From: Myxococcota bacterium
GTDB taxonomy: Bacteria; Myxococcota_A; UBA9160; PR03
Assembly: GCA_030066475.1 (NCBI GenBank)
Contig: JASJBO010000047.1
Span: 1-20,115, forward strand
Reading direction: 5' to 3'
DNA: 20,115 bases
The translations under genes and the position numbers were made by a program. The notes under the pieces are model-generated. The model worked only from the letters and a program-made list of their open reading frames with translations. It was not told where the DNA came from and ran no database searches. This document shows positions 16,056-20,115 of this stretch, in pieces (position 1 is the stretch's first letter; each line of letters starts with the position of its first letter).

Positions 16056-18368
16056 TCACCCGCCACTCCCGACTCCGCGCTCTCCGTTGAGCAGCATCGC
16101 GAGCTTGTCGGCCAGGTCCTTCTGGCCGAACGGCTTCGGCAGGAACGCTGCCCGGCCCGGCTGCAAGCGGTCCTGGGGGAGCGCGTGTTCGGTGTAGCCC
16201 GAGATGTAGAGAACGCGCGCCTCGGGATGGATCGCGGCGAGCCTCTCGACGAGACCGTCACCGCCGAGCTCGGGCATGGTCACGTCGGTGACGACGAGCG
16301 GCAGCCTTCCCTCGCGCCCTTCGACGAGCTCGAGCGCCCGCCGGCCGTTCTCCGCCTCCAACACGTCGTAGCCGAGTCCTTCGAGCATCCGGCGCGTCAG
16401 ACGCCGGACGCCGGGCTCGTCCTCGACGAGCAGCACGGTCTCGTTGCCGTGCTCGACGGCGGATTGGACTTCGGACGCGGGCGCCGGGCGGCCGAGATCC
16501 TTCGAGGCGGGGAGGTCGATGAGGAAGGCCGTCCCGCCGCCTGGCTTGCTCTCGACGGTGATGTTGCCGCCGCTCTGCCGCACGATCCCGTAGACGGTGG
16601 AGAGGCCGAGTCCGGTGCCCTCGGACAGGCCCTTGGTCGTGAAGAACGGATCGAAGATCTGGCTGCGCGTCTCCTCGCTCATGCCGACGCCGGTGTCGCG
16701 CACGACGAAGCGCGCGTACTCCCCGGGTGCAGGCCCGGCCGCCTCGTCGCTCGAATCCGTGATCGTCGCATTCGACGTCTCGATCGTCAGCCGCCCGCCA
16801 CGAGGCATCGCATCTCTTGCGTTCGCCGCGAGGTTCAGCAGGACCTGCTCGATCTGCCCCGGATCCGCCTGCACGTTCACGAGCTCGGGATCCAGCGCGA
16901 TCTCGAGCGCGATGTCTGCGCCGATGATGCGCTCGAGCATGCCCTTCGTCTTGCGGATGGTCTCGTTCAGGTCGACGACCTCGAGGCGCAGGACCTGGCG
17001 CCGGCTGAAGGCCAGGATCTGCTGGACCAGCGCGGCCGCGCGGCGCCCCGCGTGATCGATCTCCACGGCATCGGCGTACGCGGGGCTGTCGGATGCGAGG
17101 TGGTTCATCAGCATCTCGTTGTAGCCGGAGATCGCCGTCAGCACGTTGTTGAAGTCGTGCGCGATTCCGCCCGCGAAGCGCCCGATCGCCTCCATCTTCT
17201 GGGCCTGGCGGAGGTCCTCCTCGCGCTCGCTCAGGGCGCGATCCATCGCCTTTCGCCGCATCACCAGCGTGATCAGGTTGGCGACGGACTGGAGGAAGTG
17301 CACGTCGTCGTGGCTGAACTCGCGACAGGTCGCGGCGTGGACGCCGAAGACGCCGTAGGGGCGCTCGGTGCCGTGCACGACGACCGAGACGCTGCTCCGT
17401 AGACCGTGCTCGTAGAAGCCGATCGGGATGGGAAAGCGCTCCTCGGTGTGCCAGTCGGCGACGATCACCGGTTCGTTCGCGAGCAGCGTGTGGCCCGCCT
17501 GGGTGGCCTGATCGACCGGCACGGTGAGGCTCCCGATCACCGCGGCCGGCCAGCCCACCCCGCCCCGAAGCACGAACTCCTGGCCGTCGGCCGAGTGCTC
17601 GAAGATGGACACGAAGTCGACCGCGAGCGTCTGGCCGACCCTGCGAGCAGCGATCTCGATCAGCTCCTCCGGCGCGGTGTCCGCCAGCGCCAGCTGCCCC
17701 AGGTCGGCAACGGTCTCCTGCTGTCGCGCGCGGGTCTCGAGCAGCGCGCTGCTGGCTTCGAGCTGCCGCGACGCCTCCACGGCCGCGCGCTCGCTCCGCC
17801 GCAGGTCCTCCATGGCGTCGCGGCTGTTCGCGCGAGAGAGGTGGATGAGAATCGAAGTGACCGCGAGTCCGGCGGCGATCGACAGCCAGGACATGTACGG
17901 CGTCGTCGGCCCCCAGGGCTCGGGCAGGAGCCCATGCGCGTCCGCCCACGCTCCGCCGAAGAGCAGCGCGGCCGTGCAGACGGAATAGGCGACGACCGTG
18001 CGACTGCCCGCGAAGAAGCCGACCAGCACCGCGCCCGCGACGTAGCCGGAGAGGACGGCCGAGTTCATCCCGACCACCACGAACGCGACGAACGAGAGAC
18101 CGAGCCAGAAGCTGACCGTCAGGAACACCATGGCCGGCTGGAGCCAGCCCCGGCGCACCATCGCCATCGCGACGACCACCACCGCACACATTGCCAGGTT
18201 GATCGCGAGCGACCGCACGGAGGGGGCCAGGACCAGCGAGAGGAAGACGTTCGAGAGCAGGACCGCCATCGCGGCCAGCAGCACCGGGTGCAGGGACTCC
18301 GCCAGGCGACTCTTCTCCCGGTCGGGGAAGCGGGGCGCGGCCAGGAGGCCCCGGGCTCGTGTCCACAT
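16056..18368 (-). CDS. Membrane hybrid sensor histidine kinase (GAF-HisKA-HATPase-REC)
   Basis: This 770-aa protein starts at the ATG at 18368, which has GGGAGT at 6-7 bases and is preferred over an upstream TTG. Residues about 27-178 hold six or seven membrane helices with very short loops, a membrane-embedded sensor. A coiled linker (180-220) leads to a GAF domain (about 222-372). The kinase core follows: H-box GGIAHDFNN with phospho-accepting H404, N-box N516 ([10 protein letters not shown]), G1 DTGVGM (558-563), F-box FDPFFTTKG (572-580) and G2 GTGLGLS (584-590). A C-terminal receiver domain has D650, phospho-acceptor D695 (VVTDVTMPE) and K745 (LPKPFG). No separate response regulator is adjacent, so phosphotransfer goes elsewhere or the receiver tunes the kinase. 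It diverges from the ZIP-like gene. Confidence 0.96.
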   Translation of the reverse strand: MWTRARGLLAAPRFPDREKSRLAESLHPVLLAAMAVLLSNVFLSLVLAPSVRSLAINLAMCAVVVVAMAMVRRGWLQPAMVFLTVSFWLGLSFVAFVVVGMNSAVLSGYVAGAVLVGFFAGSRTVVAYSVCTAALLFGGAWADAHGLLPEPWGPTTPYMSWLSIAAGLAVTSILIHLSRANSRDAMEDLRRSERAAVEASRQLEASSALLETRARQQETVADLGQLALADTAPEELIEIAARRVGQTLAVDFVSIFEHSADGQEFVLRGGVGWPAAVIGSLTVPVDQATQAGHTLLANEPVIVADWHTEERFPIPIGFYEHGLRSSVSVVVHGTERPYGVFGVHAATCREFSHDDVHFLQSVANLITLVMRRKAMDRALSEREEDLRQAQKMEAIGRFAGGIAHDFNNVLTAISGYNEMLMNHLASDSPAYADAVEIDHAGRRAAALVQQILAFSRRQVLRLEVVDLNETIRKTKGMLERIIGADIALEIALDPELVNVQADPGQIEQVLLNLAANARDAMPRGGRLTIETSNATITDSSDEAAGPAPGEYARFVVRDTGVGMSEETRSQIFDPFFTTKGLSEGTGLGLSTVYGIVRQSGGNITVESKPGGGTAFLIDLPASKDLGRPAPASEVQSAVEHGNETVLLVEDEPGVRRLTRRMLEGLGYDVLEAENGRRALELVEGREGRLPLVVTDVTMPELGGDGLVERLAAIHPEARVLYISGYTEHALPQDRLQPGRAAFLPKPFGQKDLADKLAMLLNGERGVGSGG

Positions 18369-18620
18369 GACTGACTCCCGCGGGCTGCGCTGGTGCAGCA
18401 ATACACCGGGCGCCGACGGTATCCCGAAATGAGGTCATCGGTAAATCGGCTGTGGACGGGCGGCTGCTGGTGCCTGCCCGTCAGGACTCGTGCCCCCCAA
18501 GGGAGCACGGAAAATAAACTGCGTTTCTGCCCATCTGCCCGGCCTGCCGTCAGCCGCCGCGAGCGCCCCGCCTCCGGACAGCTCGGCTACCCTCGCCCGT
18601 GGACCGAAGAGGGGCTCGAT
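18369..18620. other. Divergent intergenic region of the kinase and ZIP-like genes
   Basis: About 250 bases without a convincing gene. It contains an inverted repeat GACGGGC-N14-GCCCGTC (18455-18482) and another with CGTGC/GCACG arms (18489-18493 with 18505-18509), followed by an AT-rich patch GGAAAATAAAC (18509-18519). These may be regulator sites or the promoter of the ZIP-like gene. No clear -35/-10 pair was found. Confidence 0.5.
18608..18614 (+). promoter_or_regulatory. Shine-Dalgarno that supports a CTG start
   Basis: AGAGGGG ends 6 bases before an in-frame CTG at 18621, ideal spacing. No ATG, GTG or TTG lies at a suitable distance in this frame. The next ones downstream (GTG 18681, TTG 18687) fall inside the first membrane helix. 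Confidence 0.55.
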
Positions 18621-20003
18621 CTGGACCAGCTCTCCTGGGCGCATGCCGTCTGGGCGACCTCGCTCGGGGCTCTGAGCGCCGTGTCGTTGCCCCTCGGGTC
18701 GCTCGTGGGTCTGAGCACGCGGCCTCGGCCGCAGCTCATCTCGATCCTGGCGGCCTTCGGGGCCGGCGCGTTGATCGCCGCCCTGTCCGTCGAGCTGGTG
18801 GCGCCCACGGTCTCGGCCCTCCACCACGCGCCCGACTCCTCGCACCACGGTGATCTGCGGCGGAGCTTCGTCGCGCTGCTGATCGGCCTCGCGCTCGGCG
18901 GAGTGACCTTCGTCGTGCTCGACCAGCTGGTCAACGCCAGGGGCGGATTCCTGCGCAAGACGGCCACCAGCATCTCCCATTTCATGGTGGCCGAGCGCAG
19001 GCGCCAGGCCGAGCTGGTCGAACGTCTCGCCCGGCTTCCGAACCTCAGCGAGGTCCCGGTCGAGCACATCAACACGCTGGTGGCGATGGTTCGTCCGCGG
19101 CACTTCCTCGACGGCGAGATCCTGAAGGAGCAGGAAGAGCGCGCGGACGCGGTCCTCCACGTGCTGGACGGCACGGTCCGCGTCATGCGGGATGGCATCC
19201 ACGCCATGGACCTCGGTCCCGGCGAGAGCTTCGGCGTCCTCGCCGTGGCGAGCGGCATTCCCTATCAGGGGACGGCCATCGCGAAGGGTCCAGTCCGGAC
19301 GCTGACCCTGTCCGCGGAGGACTTCGCCCATCTGCGGACCCTCTCGCCCGAGCTCGACGCCGCGTTCCGCAGGACCGCCGAGGCGCAGATGGGGGTTCTG
19401 GAGGGCTTCGAGACCAGCCGCAGCGAGCGGACCCGCGAGTGGGCTCGCGATGCGAAGAAGGCCCTGCGCACCGGCGCCCAGATCCCGACCGCCGAGCAGC
19501 TCCAGCGCGCGAAGCGGGAGCACGCCGGCGCTCCCCTGGCGGTCTGGCTCGGGATCCTGATCGACGGCATCCCCGAGAGCCTCGTGATCGGCGCGGGGCT
19601 GCTCGTGGCCGTGCAGTCCCAGCTGGCGCTCGGGGGCTCGGTCGAGTTCCTGGACGTGGTGCCCTACACGCTGGTCGCGGGCCTCTTCCTCTCGAACTAC
19701 CCCGAAGCCCTGGCCAGCTCGGCGACCATGAAGGTTCAGGGCTGGAGCCGTCGGTGGATCTTCCTGATGTGGTTCTCGCTGATGGTCGTCACGGCGATCG
19801 GCTCGGGGCTCGGCTACCTGCTGGCCGGGTCGCTGGATCCGACCTGGCTCGTGCTGGCCGAGGGCGTGGCGGCAGGCGCGATGCTCACGATGATTGCCTC
19901 GGCGATGATCCCCGAGGCGGTCCACCTGGGAAACGCGAACAGCGTCGGCCTGAGCACCCTCACCGGCTTCCTGGCGGCGATCGCGTTCAAGCTGCTGGAG
20001 TAG
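18621..20003 (+). CDS. ZIP-like metal transporter with an embedded cyclic-nucleotide-binding-like domain
   Basis: About 460 aa from the proposed CTG start. An ATG at 18429 is the nearest conventional upstream choice and would add 64 residues that do not look like protein. Three membrane helices (about 8-30, 38-64 and 82-102) are followed by a soluble region (105-300). Helices at about 304-333, 343-366, 378-402, 408-430 and 440-458 complete the eight of the ZIP (SLC39) fold. PE motifs mark the metal path: IDGIPES (314-320), NYPEA (359-363) and AMIPEAVH (428-435). The usual His residues of helices 4-5 are replaced by Asp and Asn. Residues about 150-245 form a cNMP-binding beta-roll (DGTVRVM, LGPGESFGVLA). 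Its phosphate-binding Arg is not evident, so nucleotide binding is doubtful. HH at 68-69 and 75-76 may bind metal. The substrate is unknown. Confidence 0.8.
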   Translation: MDQLSWAHAVWATSLGALSAVSLPLGSLVGLSTRPRPQLISILAAFGAGALIAALSVELVAPTVSALHHAPDSSHHGDLRRSFVALLIGLALGGVTFVVLDQLVNARGGFLRKTATSISHFMVAERRRQAELVERLARLPNLSEVPVEHINTLVAMVRPRHFLDGEILKEQEERADAVLHVLDGTVRVMRDGIHAMDLGPGESFGVLAVASGIPYQGTAIAKGPVRTLTLSAEDFAHLRTLSPELDAAFRRTAEAQMGVLEGFETSRSERTREWARDAKKALRTGAQIPTAEQLQRAKREHAGAPLAVWLGILIDGIPESLVIGAGLLVAVQSQLALGGSVEFLDVVPYTLVAGLFLSNYPEALASSATMKVQGWSRRWIFLMWFSLMVVTAIGSGLGYLLAGSLDPTWLVLAEGVAAGAMLTMIASAMIPEAVHLGNANSVGLSTLTGFLAAIAFKLLE

Positions 20004-20028
20004 CCTCCGCTCCGCTCGCGAACGGCTG

Positions 20029-20056
20029 TTACCTGCCCCGGCGCCTGACGTATACT
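20029..20056 (+). promoter_or_regulatory. Sigma-70-like promoter reading out of the right edge
   Basis: TTACCT (20029-20034) and TATACT (20051-20056) are 16 bases apart, and the -10 matches 5 of 6 consensus positions. It lies in the gap after the ZIP-like gene. The promoted gene is beyond the window, and I see no clear coding start apart from an ATG at 20111. Confidence 0.5.
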
Positions 20057-20064
20057 CGCCGCCC

Positions 20065-20106
20065 GGTGCCGAAAGGCGCCGCGGGCAGGGGCCGGCGTGG
20101 GCCCGC
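20065..20106 (+). other. Structured 5' leader with a GAAA-capped hairpin
   Basis: Directly downstream of the promoter, GGTGCC-GAAA-GGCGCC (20065-20080) forms a 6-bp stem with one G-U pair and a GNRA tetraloop. It is followed by GCGGGC/GCCCGC arms (20081-20086 with 20101-20106). The transcript would begin with these hairpins. It may be the start of a structured RNA or a leader, and the window ends too soon to decide. Confidence 0.4.
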
Positions 20107-20115
20107 GCCGATGGG

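Noticed and set aside
18369..18401. Kinase starting at an upstream TTG
   Set aside because: The ATG at 18368 has GGGAGT at the right distance. The TTG has none and adds 11 non-conserved residues.
18489..18519. Intrinsic terminator in the kinase-ZIP gap
   Set aside because: The hairpin is imperfect and is followed by an A-rich rather than T-rich run on the plus strand. The region lies upstream of both divergent genes, where a terminator is not expected.

Overview
The window is about 20 kb of very GC-rich bacterial chromosome with tightly packed genes on both strands. Codon third positions are strongly G/C, and antisense frames stay open for kilobases as a result. A sigma-54 promoter with an NtrC-like site, a soluble hybrid-kinase repertoire, an N-acyl-D-amino-acid deacylase, an enoyl-CoA hydratase and a nitronate monooxygenase remnant fit a high-GC Gram-negative environmental bacterium. 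My best guess is a lineage from the former Deltaproteobacteria (Myxococcota/Desulfobacterota/Binatota-like), but there is no rRNA or other decisive marker. I see no tRNA, rRNA, CRISPR array, insertion sequence or phage gene.

Layout. (1) 1-1649: an ammonium transporter (amt) behind a textbook sigma-54 promoter. A 15-bp tandem repeat fills the start of its leader, and a strong hairpin closes the gene. (2) 1652-3926: a secreted helical-repeat hypothetical protein diverges from ahcY (S-adenosylhomocysteine hydrolase), which has a sigma-70-like promoter overlapped at its start site by a palindrome. (3) 3989-5975: a two-gene alkylation repair operon, an Ada(Zn)-AraC-AlkA fusion followed by an overlapping ogt. 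(4) 5973-6178: 52-bp tandem repeats with a shorter inverted copy. (5) 6185-10271, minus strand: a probable operon transcribed cobW-like GTPase, MATE efflux pump, quinone oxidoreductase, SDR dehydrogenase. (6) 10324-12591, plus strand: histidine phosphatase and N-acyl-D-amino-acid deacylase. (7) 12588-13501, minus strand: a TIM-barrel sugar-phosphate isomerase-like gene with an unclear start and an 18-codon leader ORF. Opposite it lies an MFS exporter (13645-14871) behind a perfect TetR-type palindrome. (8) 14875-15165: a truncated, frameshifted nitronate monooxygenase remnant, then an enoyl-CoA hydratase/isomerase. (9) 16056-20003: a membrane hybrid histidine kinase diverges from a ZIP-like metal transporter that carries a cyclic-nucleotide-binding-like domain in its cytosolic loop. 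(10) The right edge holds a promoter and a structured leader reading out of the window.

The most unusual item is the ZIP-like transporter with an embedded cNMP-binding fold next to an orphan hybrid kinase. A second theme is start codons. Three genes (MATE pump, isomerase, ZIP fusion) have reading frames or homology running upstream of any usable ATG/GTG/TTG, and each has an in-frame CTG at the expected place, one of them behind an excellent Shine-Dalgarno.
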